NCBI GenBank assembly: GCA_965644295.1
Contig: CBFFRP010000577.1
Coordinates: 1-64,000, forward strand
Direction: 5' to 3'
From: Paraphysomonas bandaiensis
Taxonomy: Eukaryota; Chrysophyceae
DNA: 64,000 nt
This document shows, in pieces, positions 55,901 to 64,000 of the stretch. Within the stretch, counting starts at the first letter, position 1; the number at the start of each line of letters is the position of its first letter. The notes beneath the pieces are model-generated. The model saw nothing but the letters and a program-made list of their open reading frames with translations, searched no databases and had not been told where the DNA came from. Position numbers and translations under genes: made by a program.

Positions 55901-58900
55901 ACAGGTCCCTCAGTGAGTGAGCCAACGTCGACGACAACTGTGTTTCCCACGAGTGTGAATACTTCGTTGTTTCCTTCAACGACTCCATCCGTCACACTAC
56001 CTAGTACAGGTCCCTCAGTGAGTGAGCCAACGTCGACGACAACTGTGTTTCCCACGAGTGTGAATACTTCGTTGTTTCCTTCAACAACTCCATCCGTCAC
56101 ACTACCTAGTACAGGTCCCTCAGTGAGTGAGCCAACGTCGACGACAACTGTGTTTCCCACGAGTGTGAATACTTCGTTGTTTCCTTCAACGACTCCATCC
56201 GTCACACTACCTAGTACAGGTCCCTCAGTGAGTGAGCCAACGTCGACGACAACTGTGTTTCCCACGAGTGTGAATACTTCGTTGTTTCCTTCAACGACTC
56301 CATCCGTCACACTACCTAGTACAGGTCCCTCAGTGAGTGAGCCAACGTCGACGACAACTGTGTTTCCCACGAGTGTGAATACTTCGTTGTTTCCTTCAAC
56401 AACTCCATCCGTCACACTACCTAGTACAGGTCCCTCAGTGAGTGAGCCAACGTCGACGACAACTGTGTTTCCCACGAGTGTGAATACTTCGTTGTTTCCT
56501 TCAACGACTCCATCCGTCACACTACCTAGTACAGGTCCCTCAGTGAGTGAGCCAACGTCGACGACAACTGTGTTTCCCACGAGTGTGAATACTTCGTTGT
56601 TTCCTTCAACGACTCCATCCGTCACACTACCTAGTACAGGTCCCTCAGTGAGTGAGCCAACGTCGACGACAACTGTGTTTCCCACGAGTGTGAATACTTC
56701 GTTGTTTCCTTCAACAACTCCATCCGTCACACTACCTAGTACAGGTCCCTCAGTGAGTGAGCCAACGTCGACGACAACTGTGTTTCCCACGAGTGTGAAT
56801 ACTTCGTTGTTTCCTTCAACGACTCCATCCGTCACACTACCTAGTACAGGTCCCTCAGTGAGTGAGCCAACGTCGACGACAACTGTGTTTCCCACGAGTG
56901 TGAATACTTCGTTGTTTCCTTCAACGACTCCATCCGTCACACAACCTAGTACAGGTCCCTCAGTGAGTGAGCCAACGTCGACGACAACTGTGTTTCCCAC
57001 GAGTGTGAATACTTCGTTGTTTCCTTCAACGACTCCATCCGTCACACTACCTAGTACAGGTCCCTCAGTGAGTGAGCCAACGTCGACGACAACTGTGTTT
57101 CCCACGAGTGTGAATACTTCGTTGTTTCCTTCAACAACTCCATCCGTCACACTACCTAGTACAGGTCCCTCAGTGAGTGAGCCAACGTCGACGACAACTG
57201 TGTTTCCCACGAGTGTGAATACTTCGTTGTTTCCTTCAACGACTCCATCCGTCACACTACCTAGTACAGGTCCCTCAGTGAGTGAGCCAACGTCGACGAC
57301 AACTGTGTTTCCCACGAGTGTGAATACTTCGTTGTTTCCTTCAACGACTCCATCCGTCACACTACCTAGTACAGGTCCCTCAGTGAGTGAGCCAACGTCG
57401 ACAACAACTGTGTTTCCCACGAGTGTGAATACTTCGTTGTTTCCTTCAACGACTCCATCCGTCACACTACCTAGTACAGGTCCCTCAGTGAGTGAGCCAA
57501 CGTCGACGACAACTGTGTTTCCCACGAGTGTGAATACTTCGTTGTTTCCTTCAACGACTCCATCCGTCACACTACCTAGTACAGGTCCCTCAGTGAGTGA
57601 GCCAACGTCGACGACAACTGTGTTTCCCACGAGTGTGAATACTTCGTTGTTTCCTTCAACGACTCCATCCGTCACACTACCTAGTACAGGTCCCTCAGTG
57701 AGTGAGCCAACGTCGACGACAACTGTGTTTCCCACGAGTGTGAATACTTCGTTGTTTCCTTCAACGACTCCATCCGTCACACTACCTAGTACAGGTCCCT
57801 CAGTGAGTGAGCCAACGTCGACGACAACTGTGTTTCCCACGAGTGTGAATACTTCGTTGTTTCCTTCAACGACTCCATCCGTCACACTACCTAGTACAGG
57901 TCCCTCAGTGAGTGAGCCAACGTCGACAACAACTGTGTTTCCCACGAGTGTGAATACTTCGTTGTTTCCTTCAACGACTCCATCCGTCACACTACCTAGT
58001 ACAGGTCCCTCAGTGAGTGAGCCAACGTCGACGACAACTGTGTTTCCCACGAGTGTGAATACTTCGTTGTTTCCTTCAACGACTCCATCCGTCACACTAC
58101 CTAGTACAGGTCCCTCAGTGAGTGAGCCAACGTCGACGACAACTGTGTTTCCCACGAGTGTGAATACTTCGTTGTTTCCTTCAACGACTCCATCCGTCAC
58201 ACTACCTAGTACAGGTCCCTCAGTGAGTGAGCCAACGTCGACGACAACTGTGTTTCCCACGAGTGTGAATACTTCGTTGTTTCCTTCAACGACTCCATCC
58301 GTCACACTACCTAGTACAGGTCCCTCAGTGAGTGAGCCAACGTCGACGACAACTGTGTTTCCCACGAGTGTGAATACTTCGTTGTTTCCTTCAACGACTC
58401 CATCCGTCACACTACCTAGTACAGGTCCCTCAGTGAGTGAGCCAACGTCGACGACAACTGTGTTTCCCACGAGTGTGAATACTTCGTTGTTTCCTTCAAC
58501 GACTCCATCCGTCACACTACCTAGTACAGGTCCCTCAGTGAGTGAGCCAACGTCGACGACAACTGTGTTTCCCACGAGTGTGAATACTTCGTTGTTTCCT
58601 TCAACGACTCCATCCGTCACACTACCTAGTACAGGTCCCTCAGTGAGTGAGCCAACGTCGACAACAACTGTGTTTCCCACGAGTGTGAATACTTCGTTGT
58701 TTCCTTCAACGACTCCATCCGTCACACTACCTAGTACAGGTCCCTCAGTGAGTGAGCCAACGTCGACGACAACTGTGTTTCCCACGAGTGTGAATACTTC
58801 GTTGTTTCCTTCAACGACTCCATCCGTCACACTACCTAGTACAGGTCCCTCAGTGAGTGAGCCAACGTCGACGACAACTGTGTTTCCCACGAGTGTGAAT

Positions 58901-61900
58901 ACTTCGTTGTTTCCTTCAACGACTCCATCCGTCACACTACCTAGTACAGGTCCCTCAGTGAGTGAGCCAACGTCGACGACAACTGTGTTTCCCACGAGTG
59001 TGAATACTTCGTTGTTTCCTTCAACGACTCCATCCGTCACACTACCTAGTACAGGTCCCTCAGTGAGTGAGCCAACGTCGACGACAACTGTGTTTCCCAC
59101 GAGTGTGAATACTTCGTTGTTTCCTTCAACGACTCCATCCGTCACACTACCTAGTACAGGTCCCTCAGTGAGTGAGCCAACGTCGACGACAACTGTGTTT
59201 CCCACGAGTGTGAATACTTCGTTGTTTCCTTCAACGACTCCATCCGTCACACTACCTAGTACAGGTCCCTCAGTGAGTGAGCCAACGTCGACGACAACTG
59301 TGTTTCCCACGAGTGTGAATACTTCGTTGTTTCCTTCAACGACTCCATCCGTCACACTACCTAGTACAGGTCCCTCAGTGAGTGAGCCAACGTCGACGAC
59401 AACTGTGTTTCCCACGAGTGTGAATACTTCGTTGTTTCCTTCAACGACTCCATCCGTCACACTACCTAGTACAGGTCCCTCAGTGAGTGAGCCAACGTCG
59501 ACGACAACTGTGTTTCCCACGAGTGTGAATACTTCGTTGTTTCCTTCAACGACTCCATCCGTCACACTACCTAGTACAGGTCCCTCAGTGAGTGAGCCAA
59601 CGTCGACGACAACTGTGTTTCCCACGAGTGTGAATACTTCGTTGTTTCCTTCAACGACTCCATCCGTCACACTACCTAGTACAGGTCCCTCAGTGAGTGA
59701 GCCAACGTCGACGACAACTGTGTTTCCCACGAGTGTGAATACTTCGTTGTTTCCTTCAACGACTCCATCCGTCACACTACCTAGTACAGGTCCCTCAGTG
59801 AGTGAGCCAATGTCGACGACAACTGTGTTTCCCACGAGTGTGAATACTTCGTTGTTTCCTTCAACGACTCCATCCGTCACACTACCTAGTACAGGTCCCT
59901 CAGTGAGTGAGCCAACGTCGACGACAACTGTGTTTCCCACGAGTGTGAATACTTCGTTGTTTCCTTCAACGACTCCATCCGTCACACTACCTAGTACAGG
60001 TCCCTCAGTGAGTGAGCCAACGTCGACGACAACTGTGTTACCCACGAGTGTGAATACTTCGTTGTTTCCTTCAACGACTCCATCCGTCACACTACCTAGT
60101 ACAGGTCCCTCAGTGAGTGAGCCAACGTCGACGACAACTGTGTTTCCCACGAGTGTGAATACTTCGTTGTTTCCTTCAACGACTCCATCCGTCACACTAC
60201 CTAGTACAGGTCCCTCAGTAAGTGAGCCAATGTCGACGACAACTGTGTTTCCCACGAGTGTGAATACTTCGTTGTTTCCTTCAACGACTCCATCCGTCAC
60301 ACTACCTAGTACAGGTCCCTCAGTGAGTGAGCCAACGTCGACAACAACTGTGTTTCCCACGAGTGTGAATACTTCGTTGTTTCCTTCAACGACTCCATCC
60401 GTCACACTACCTAGTACAGGTCCCTCAGTGAGTGAGCCAACGTCGACGACAACTGTGTTACCCACGAGTGTGAATACTTCGTTGTTTCCTTCAACGACTC
60501 CATCCGTCACACTACCTAGTACAGGTCCCTCAGTGAGTGAGCCAACGTCGACGACAACTGTGTTTCCCACGAGTGTGAATACTTCGTTGTTTCCTTCAAC
60601 GACTCCATCCGTCACACTACCTAGTACAGGTCCCTCAGTAAGTGAGCCAATGTCGACGACAACTGTGTTTCCCACGAGTGTGAATACTTCGTTGTTTCCT
60701 TCAACGACTCCATCCGTCACACTACCTAGTACAGGTCCCTCAGTGAGTGAGCCAACGTCGACGACAACTGTGTTTCCCACGAGTGTGAATACTTCGTTGT
60801 TTCCTTCAACGACTCCATCCGTCACACTACCTAGTACAGGTCCCTCAGTGAGTGAGCCAACGTCGACGACAACTGTGTTACCCACGAGTGTGAATACTTC
60901 GTTGTTTCCTTCAACGACTCCATCCGTCACACTACCTAGTACAGGTCCCTCAGTGAGTGAGCCAACGTCGACGACAACTGTGTTTCCCACGAGTGTGAAT
61001 ACTTCGTTGTTTCCTTCAACGACTCCATCCGTCACACAACCTAGTACAGGTCCCTCAGTGAGTGAGCCAACGTCGACGACAACTGTGTTTCCCACGAGTG
61101 TGAATACTTCGTTGTTTCCTTCAACGACTCCATCCGTCACACTACCTAGTACAGGTCCCTCAGTGAGTGAGCCAACGTCGACGACAACTGTGTTACCCAC
61201 GAGTGTGAATACTTCGTTGTTTCCTTCAACGACTCCATCCGTCACACTACCTAGTACAGGTCCCTCAGTGAGTGAGCCAACGTCGACGACAACTGTGTTT
61301 CCCACGAGTGTGAATACTTCGTTGTTTCCTTCAACGACTCCATCCGTCACACTACCTAGTACAGGTCCCTCAGTAAGTGAGCCAATGTCGACGACAACTG
61401 TGTTTCCCACGAGTGTGAATACTTCGTTGTTTCCTTCAACGACTCCATCCGTCACACTACCTAGTACAGGTCCCTCAGTGAGTGAGCCAACGTCGACGAC
61501 AACTGTGTTTCCCACGAGTGTGAATACTTCGTTGTTTCCTTCAACGACTCCATCCGTCACACTACCTAGTACAGGTCCCTCAGTGAGTGAGCCAACGTCG
61601 ACGACAACTGTGTTACCCACGAGTGTGAATACTTCGTTGTTTCCTTCAACGACTCCATCCGTCACACTACCTAGTACAGGTCCCTCAGTGAGTGAGCCAA
61701 CGTCGACGACAACTGTGTTTCCCACGAGTGTGAATACTTCGTTGTTTCCTTCAACGACTCCATCCGTCACACTACCTAGTACAGGTCCCTCAGTAAGTGA
61801 GCCAATGTCGACGACAACTGTGTTTCCCACGAGTGTGAATACTTCGTTGTTTCCTTCAACGACTCCATCCGTCACACTACCTAGTACAGGTCCCTCAGTG

Positions 61901-64000
61901 AGTGAGCCAACGTCGACGACAACTGTGTTTCCCACGAGTGTGAATACTTCGTTGTTTCCTTCAACGACTCCATCCGTCACACTACCTAGTACAGGTCCCT
62001 CAGTGAGTGAGCCAACGTCGACGACAACTGTGTTACCCACGAGTGTGAATACTTCGTTGTTTCCTTCAACGACTCCATCCGTCACACTACCTAGTACAGG
62101 TCCCTCAGTGAGTGAGCCAACGTCGACGACAACTGTGTTTCCCACGAGTGTGAATACTTCGTTGTTTCCTTCAACGACTCCATCCGTCACACTACCTAGT
62201 ACAGGTCCCTCAGTGAGTGAGCCAATGTCGACGACAACTGTGTTTCCCACGAGTGTGAATACTTCGTTGTTTCCTTCAACGACTCCATCCGTCACACTAC
62301 CTAGTACAGGTCCCTCAGTGAGTGAGCCAACGTCGACGACAACTGTGTTTCCCACGAGTGTGAATACTTCGTTGTTTCCTTCAACGACTCCATCCGTCAC
62401 ACTACCTAGTACAGGTCCCTCAGTGAGTGAGCCAACGTCGACGACAACTGTGTTACCCACGAGTGTGAATACTTCGTTGTTTCCTTCAACGACTCCATCC
62501 GTCACACTACCTAGTACAGGTCCCTCAGTGAGTGAGCCAACGTCGACGACAACTGTGTTTCCCACGAGTGTGAATACTTCGTTGTTTCCTTCAACGACTC
62601 CATCCGTCACACTACCTAGTACAGGTCCCTCAGTAAGTGAGCCAATGTCGACGACAACTGTGTTTCCCACGAGTGTGAATACTTCGTTGTTTCCTTCAAC
62701 GACTCCATCCGTCACACTACCTAGTACAGGTCCCTCAGTGAGTGAGCCAACGTCGACGACAACTGTGTTTCCCACGAGTGTGAATACTTCGTTGTTTCCT
62801 TCAACGACTCCATCCGTCACACTACCTAGTACAGGTCCCTCAGTGAGTGAGCCAACGTCGACGACAACTGTGTTACCCACGAGTGTGAATACTTCGTTGT
62901 TTCCTTCAACGACTCCATCCGTCACACTACCTAGTACAGGTCCCTCAGTGAGTGAGCCAACGTCGACGACAACTGTGTTTCCCACGAGTGTGAATACTTC
63001 GTTGTTTCCTTCAACGACTCCATCCGTCACACTACCTAGTACAGGTCCCTCAGTGAGTGAGCCAACGTCGACGACAACTGTGTTTCCCACGAGTGTGAAT
63101 ACTTCGTTGTTTCCTTCAACAACTCCATCCGTCACACTACCTAGTACAGGTCCCTCAGTGAGTGAGCCAACGTCGACGACAACTGTGTTTCCCACGAGTG
63201 TGAATACTTCGTTGTTTCCTTCAACGACTCCATCCGTCACACTACCTAGTACAGGTCCCTCAGTGAGTGAGCCAACGTCGACGACAACTGTGTTTCCCAC
63301 GAGTGTGAATACTTCGTTGTTTCCTTCAACGACTCCATCCGTCACACTACCTAGTACAGGTCCCTCAGTGAGTGAGCCAACGTCGACAACAACTGTGTTT
63401 CCCACGAGTGTGAATACTTCGTTGTTTCCTTCAACGACTCCATCCGTCACACTACCTAGTACAGGTCCCTCAGTGAGTGAGCCAACGTCGACGACAACTG
63501 TGTTTCCCACGAGTGTGAATACTTCGTTGTTTCCTTCAACGACTCCATCCGTCACACTACCTAGTACAGGTCCCTCAGTAAGTGAGCCAACGTCGACGAC
63601 AACTGTGTTTCCCACGAGTGTGAATACTTCGTTGTTTCCTTCAACAACTCCATCCGTCACACTACCTAGTACAGGTCCCTCAGTGAGTGAGCCAACGTCG
63701 ACGACAACTGTGTTTCCCACGAGTGTGAATACTTCGTTGTTTCCTTCAACGACTCCATCCGTCACACTACCTAGTACAGGTCCCTCAGTGAGTGAGCCAA
63801 CGTCGACGACAACTGTGTTTCCCACGAGTGTGAATACTTCGTTGTTTCCTTCAACGACTCCATCCGTCACACTACCTAGTACAGGTCCCTCAGTGAGTGA
63901 GCCAACGTCGACAACAACTGTGTTTCCCACGAGTGTGAATACTTCGTTGTTTCCTTCAACGACTCCATCCGTCACACTACCTAGTACAGGTCCCTCAGTG
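49949..64000 (+). CDS. Giant mucin-like Ser/Thr/Pro tandem-repeat protein (3' end beyond window)
   Basis: The plus-strand frame is open from the ATG at 49949 to the window end (at least 4684 aa). Residues 1-20 (MKLYQCMCWWAVLNLVNCFK) resemble a signal peptide. Residues ~25-115 are a polar, non-repetitive region; ~117-160 are very basic with H5 and KRKRH, RRPRKKKR runs. From 50441 it is 128 full copies plus one partial of a 35-residue unit: 18 Ser/Thr, 6 Pro, one N-glycosylation sequon (VNTSLF), ending in STTTV. This is a mucin composition, implying dense O-glycosylation and a cell-surface, cyst-wall or secreted role. Every repeat substitution and the one 42-bp partial unit keep this frame open, and it continues into unique sequence with a start codon. 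The opposite-strand frame lacks these supports. No anchor or C-terminal domain is visible because the gene is cut. Confidence 0.75.
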   Translation, partial: MKLYQCMCWWAVLNLVNCFKLSGRTWMRRSDKSDELKFVSIASNPQLRDHFESAVESSDPLDNDKPQQPAGVESGAHSLSNQNQTASPTLDTALPTVTPTASFIYILVPRPTYNKPLMQKNAKKSPKQSGKRKRHSKRRPRKKKRHHHHHKKKRTTKPTNIITEFPTSVNTSLFPSTTPSVTLPSTGPSVSEPTSTTTVFPTSVNTSLFPSTTPSVTLPSTGPSVSEPTSTTTVFPTSVNTSLFPSTTPSVTLPSTGPSVSEPTSTTTVFPTSVNTSLFPSTTPSVTLPSTGPSVSEPTSTTTVFPTSVNTSLFPSTTPSVTLPSTGPSVSEPTSTTTVFPTSVNTSLFPSTTPSVTLPSTGPSVSEPTSTTTVFPTSVNTSLFPSTTPSVTLPSTGPSVSEPTSTTTVFPTSVNTSLFPSTTPSVTLPSTGPSVSEPTSTTTVFPTSVNTSLFPSTTPSVTLPSTGPSVSEPTSTTTVFPTSVNTSLFPSTTPSVTLPSTGPSVSEPTSTTTVFPTSVNTSLFPSTTPSVTLPSTGPSVSEPTSTTTVFPTSVNTSLFPSTTPSVTLPSTGPSVSEPTSTTTVFPTSVNTSLFPSTTPSVTLPSTGPSVSEPTSTTTVFPTSVNTSLFPSTTPSVTLPSTGPSVSEPTSTTTVFPTSVNTSLFPSTTPSVTLPSTGPSVSEPTSTTTVFPTSVNTSLFPSTTPSVTLPSTGPSVSEPTSTTTVFPTSVNTSLFPSTTPSVTLPSTGPSVSEPTSTTTVFPTSVNTSLFPSTTPSVTLPSTGPSVSEPTSTTTVFPTSVNTSLFPSTTPSVTLPSTGPSVSEPTSTTTVFPTSVNTSLFPSTTPSVTLPSTGPSVSEPTSTTTVFPTSVNTSLFPSTTPSVTLPSTGPSVSEPTSTTTVFPTSVNTSLFPSTTPSVTLPSTGPSVSEPTSTTTVFPTSVNTSLFPSTTPSVTLPSTGPSVSEPTSTTTVFPTSVNTSLFPSTTPSVTLPSTGPSVSEPTSTTTVFPTSVNTSLFPSTTPSVTLPSTGPSVSEPTSTTTVFPTSVNTSLFPSTTPSVTLPSTGPSVSEPTSTTTVFPTSVNTSLFPSTTPSVTLPSTGPSPTTPSVTLPSTGPSVSEPTSTTTVFPTSVNTSLFPSTTPSVTLPSTGPSVSEPTSTTTVFPTSVNTSLFPSTTPSVTLPSTGPSVSEPTSTTTVFPTSVNTSLFPSTTPSVTLPSTGPSVSEPTSTTTVFPTSVNTSLFPSTTPSVTLPSTGPSVSEPTSTTTVFPTSVNTSLFPSTTPSVTLPSTGPSVSEPTSTTTVFPTSVNTSLFPSTTPSVTLPSTGPSVSEPTSTTTVFPTSVNTSLFPSTTPSVTLPSTGPSVSEPTSTTTVFPTSVNTSLFPSTTPSVTLPSTGPSVSEPTSTTTVFPTSVNTSLFPSTTPSVTLPSTGPSVSEPTSTTTVFPTSVNTSLFPSTTPSVTLPSTGPSVSEPTSTTTVFPTSVNTSLFPSTTPSVTLPSTGPSVSEPTSTTTVFPTSVNTSLFPSTTPSVTLPSTGPSVSEPTSTTTVFPTSVNTSLFPSTTPSVTLPSTGPSVSEPTSTTTVFPTSVNTSLFPSTTPSVTLPSTGPSVSEPTSTTTVFPTSVNTSLFPSTTPSVTLPSTGPSVSEPTSTTTVFPTSVNTSLFPSTTPSVTLPSTGPSVSEPTSTTTVFPTSVNTSLFPSTTPSVTLPSTGPSVSEPTSTTTVFPTSVNTSLFPSTTPSVTLPSTGPSVSEPTSTTTVFPTSVNTSLFPSTTPSVTLPSTGPSVSEPTSTTTVFPTSVNTSLFPSTTPSVTLPSTGPSVSEPTSTTTVFPTSVNTSLFPSTTPSVTLPSTGPSVSEPTSTTTVFPTSVNTSLFPSTTPSVTLPSTGPSVSEPTSTTTVFPTSVNTSLFPSTTPSVTLPSTGPSVSEPTSTTTVFPTSVNTSLFPSTTPSVTLPSTGPSVSEPTSTTTVFPTSVNTSLFPSTTPSVTLPSTGPSVSEPTSTTTVFPTSVNTSLFPSTTPSVTLPSTGPSVSEPTSTTTVFPTSVNTSLFPSTTPSVTLPSTGPSVSEPTSTTTVFPTSVNTSLFPSTTPSVTLPSTGPSVSEPTSTTTVFPTSVNTSLFPSTTPSVTLPSTGPSVSEPTSTTTVFPTSVNTSLFPSTTPSVTLPSTGPSVSEPTSTTTVFPTSVNTSLFPSTTPSVTLPSTGPSVSEPTSTTTVFPTSVNTSLFPSTTPSVTLPSTGPSVSEPTSTTTVFPTSVNTSLFPSTTPSVTLPSTGPSVSEPTSTTTVFPTSVNTSLFPSTTPSVTLPSTGPSVSEPTSTTTVFPTSVNTSLFPSTTPSVTQPSTGPSVSEPTSTTTVFPTSVNTSLFPSTTPSVTLPSTGPSVSEPTSTTTVFPTSVNTSLFPSTTPSVTLPSTGPSVSEPTSTTTVFPTSVNTSLFPSTTPSVTLPSTGPSVSEPTSTTTVFPTSVNTSLFPSTTPSVTLPSTGPSVSEPTSTTTVFPTSVNTSLFPSTTPSVTLPSTGPSVSEPTSTTTVFPTSVNTSLFPSTTPSVTLPSTGPSVSEPTSTTTVFPTSVNTSLFPSTTPSVTLPSTGPSVSEPTSTTTVFPTSVNTSLFPSTTPSVTLPSTGPSVSEPTSTTTVFPTSVNTSLFPSTTPSVTLPSTGPSVSEPTSTTTVFPTSVNTSLFPSTTPSVTLPSTGPSVSEPTSTTTVFPTSVNTSLFPSTTPSVTLPSTGPSVSEPTSTTTVFPTSVNTSLFPSTTPSVTLPSTGPSVSEPTSTTTVFPTSVNTSLFPSTTPSVTLPSTGPSVSEPTSTTTVFPTSVNTSLFPSTTPSVTLPSTGPSVSEPTSTTTVFPTSVNTSLFPSTTPSVTLPSTGPSVSEPTSTTTVFPTSVNTSLFPSTTPSVTLPSTGPSVSEPTSTTTVFPTSVNTSLFPSTTPSVTLPSTGPSVSEPTSTTTVFPTSVNTSLFPSTTPSVTLPSTGPSVSEPTSTTTVFPTSVNTSLFPSTTPSVTLPSTGPSVSEPTSTTTVFPTSVNTSLFPSTTPSVTLPSTGPSVSEPTSTTTVFPTSVNTSLFPSTTPSVTLPSTGPSVSEPTSTTTVFPTSVNTSLFPSTTPSVTLPSTGPSVSEPTSTTTVFPTSVNTSLFPSTTPSVTLPSTGPSVSEPTSTTTVFPTSVNTSLFPSTTPSVTLPSTGPSVSEPTSTTTVFPTSVNTSLFPSTTPSVTLPSTGPSVSEPTSTTTVFPTSVNTSLFPSTTPSVTLPSTGPSVSEPTSTTTVFPTSVNTSLFPSTTPSVTLPSTGPSVSEPMSTTTVFPTSVNTSLFPSTTPSVTLPSTGPSVSEPTSTTTVFPTSVNTSLFPSTTPSVTLPSTGPSVSEPTSTTTVLPTSVNTSLFPSTTPSVTLPSTGPSVSEPTSTTTVFPTSVNTSLFPSTTPSVTLPSTGPSVSEPMSTTTVFPTSVNTSLFPSTTPSVTLPSTGPSVSEPTSTTTVFPTSVNTSLFPSTTPSVTLPSTGPSVSEPTSTTTVLPTSVNTSLFPSTTPSVTLPSTGPSVSEPTSTTTVFPTSVNTSLFPSTTPSVTLPSTGPSVSEPMSTTTVFPTSVNTSLFPSTTPSVTLPSTGPSVSEPTSTTTVFPTSVNTSLFPSTTPSVTLPSTGPSVSEPTSTTTVLPTSVNTSLFPSTTPSVTLPSTGPSVSEPTSTTTVFPTSVNTSLFPSTTPSVTQPSTGPSVSEPTSTTTVFPTSVNTSLFPSTTPSVTLPSTGPSVSEPTSTTTVLPTSVNTSLFPSTTPSVTLPSTGPSVSEPTSTTTVFPTSVNTSLFPSTTPSVTLPSTGPSVSEPMSTTTVFPTSVNTSLFPSTTPSVTLPSTGPSVSEPTSTTTVFPTSVNTSLFPSTTPSVTLPSTGPSVSEPTSTTTVLPTSVNTSLFPSTTPSVTLPSTGPSVSEPTSTTTVFPTSVNTSLFPSTTPSVTLPSTGPSVSEPMSTTTVFPTSVNTSLFPSTTPSVTLPSTGPSVSEPTSTTTVFPTSVNTSLFPSTTPSVTLPSTGPSVSEPTSTTTVLPTSVNTSLFPSTTPSVTLPSTGPSVSEPTSTTTVFPTSVNTSLFPSTTPSVTLPSTGPSVSEPMSTTTVFPTSVNTSLFPSTTPSVTLPSTGPSVSEPTSTTTVFPTSVNTSLFPSTTPSVTLPSTGPSVSEPTSTTTVLPTSVNTSLFPSTTPSVTLPSTGPSVSEPTSTTTVFPTSVNTSLFPSTTPSVTLPSTGPSVSEPMSTTTVFPTSVNTSLFPSTTPSVTLPSTGPSVSEPTSTTTVFPTSVNTSLFPSTTPSVTLPSTGPSVSEPTSTTTVLPTSVNTSLFPSTTPSVTLPSTGPSVSEPTSTTTVFPTSVNTSLFPSTTPSVTLPSTGPSVSEPTSTTTVFPTSVNTSLFPSTTPSVTLPSTGPSVSEPTSTTTVFPTSVNTSLFPSTTPSVTLPSTGPSVSEPTSTTTVFPTSVNTSLFPSTTPSVTLPSTGPSVSEPTSTTTVFPTSVNTSLFPSTTPSVTLPSTGPSVSEPTSTTTVFPTSVNTSLFPSTTPSVTLPSTGPSVSEPTSTTTVFPTSVNTSLFPSTTPSVTLPSTGPSVSEPTSTTTVFPTSVNTSLFPSTTPSVTLPSTGPSVSEPTSTTTVFPTSVNTSLFPSTTPSVTLPSTGPSVSEPTSTTTVFPTSVNTSLFPSTTPSVTLPSTGPSV
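50441..64000. repeat. 105-bp tandem repeat array (128+ units)
   Basis: Units start every 105 bp from 50441 (tttcccacgagtgtg...), with one 42-bp partial unit inserted near 53230-53272 shifting the phase; the last full unit ends at 63922 and 78 bp of the next are present. Units are nearly identical and differ at a handful of sites (acg/aca before actcc, cta/tta, tcgacg/tcgaca, acg/atg before tcgac, gtgttt/gtgtta, gtg/gta). These variants recur with 315- or 420-bp periods, defining higher-order repeats. Confidence 0.98.

Noticed and set aside
50284-63975. 4563-codon minus-strand frame of Val/Gly-rich 35-residue repeats
   Set aside because: It starts only with a GTG inside the repeat array and ends in a Phe/Trp/Leu-rich tail that is the complement of a Lys/His-rich coding stretch. 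The plus strand has an ATG, a signal-like N-terminus and mucin composition.
50441-64000. CRISPR-like array
   Set aside because: There are no unique spacers; the whole 105-bp unit is repeated and coding, in a eukaryotic context.

Overview
The window is nuclear DNA of a unicellular eukaryote. Most genes are interrupted by very short spliceosomal introns (28-154 bp, mostly 46-61 bp, GT-AG, several with a tactaat-like branch point). The cellular genes I could model are typically eukaryotic: RPL3, ALG8, LC8 dynein light chain, an SFI1-type centrin-binding protein, an RMD1 family protein, a chorein lipid-transfer protein and an amino-acid transporter. EDR2_C domains and hAT-like debris hint at a SAR-type protist, but I cannot place the species. 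Introns were inferred by eye from splice motifs, reading frame and family conservation, so boundaries are models.

Layout. Positions 1-2153 hold the end of an LTR retrotransposon (gag on the minus strand) that appears to have inserted into a major capsid gene. Positions 2048-5530 are a very AT-rich block of tightly packed minus-strand genes. They include a minor capsid (penton) protein and a truncated major capsid protein, and I read the block as an integrated polinton-like virus. Positions 5560-9900 are repeat debris: a foldback, a tandemly duplicated pseudo-exon, and a TSD-flanked ~0.5 kb dispersed element with a second full copy at 24969-25493. From 9905 to 49400 is a gene-rich segment, in order: RPL3 (-), a small NDUFAF4-like protein (+), a MaoC hydratase (-), a chorein+EDR2_C fusion (+), an EDR2_C protein (-), an RMD1/DUF155 protein (+), an SFI1-repeat+GAF protein (-), a Notum/pectin-acetylesterase+ABCG fusion (+), a hAT relic, a MYND protein (-), an AAAP transporter (+), an IBR-like zinc protein (-), LC8 (-) and ALG8 (-). 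Many neighbours are divergent pairs sharing 260-600 bp of upstream DNA.

Positions 49949-64000 are one open plus-strand gene running off the window. It has a hydrophobic, signal-like N-terminus, a basic His/Lys linker, and at least 128 near-identical 35-residue Ser/Thr/Pro repeats (105 bp each), i.e. a giant mucin-like secreted or surface protein. An equally long minus-strand reading frame over the same DNA is a shadow.

Most notable: (i) a signal-peptide-bearing Notum/PAE ectodomain fused to an ABCG half-transporter, with the esterase nucleophile apparently replaced by Gly and unusual ATPase motifs; (ii) a chorein (VPS13/BLTP-like) protein ending in an EDR2_C domain, next to a second EDR2_C gene; (iii) the giant mucin-like array with higher-order repeats; (iv) the polinton-like virus relic broken by a retrotransposon.
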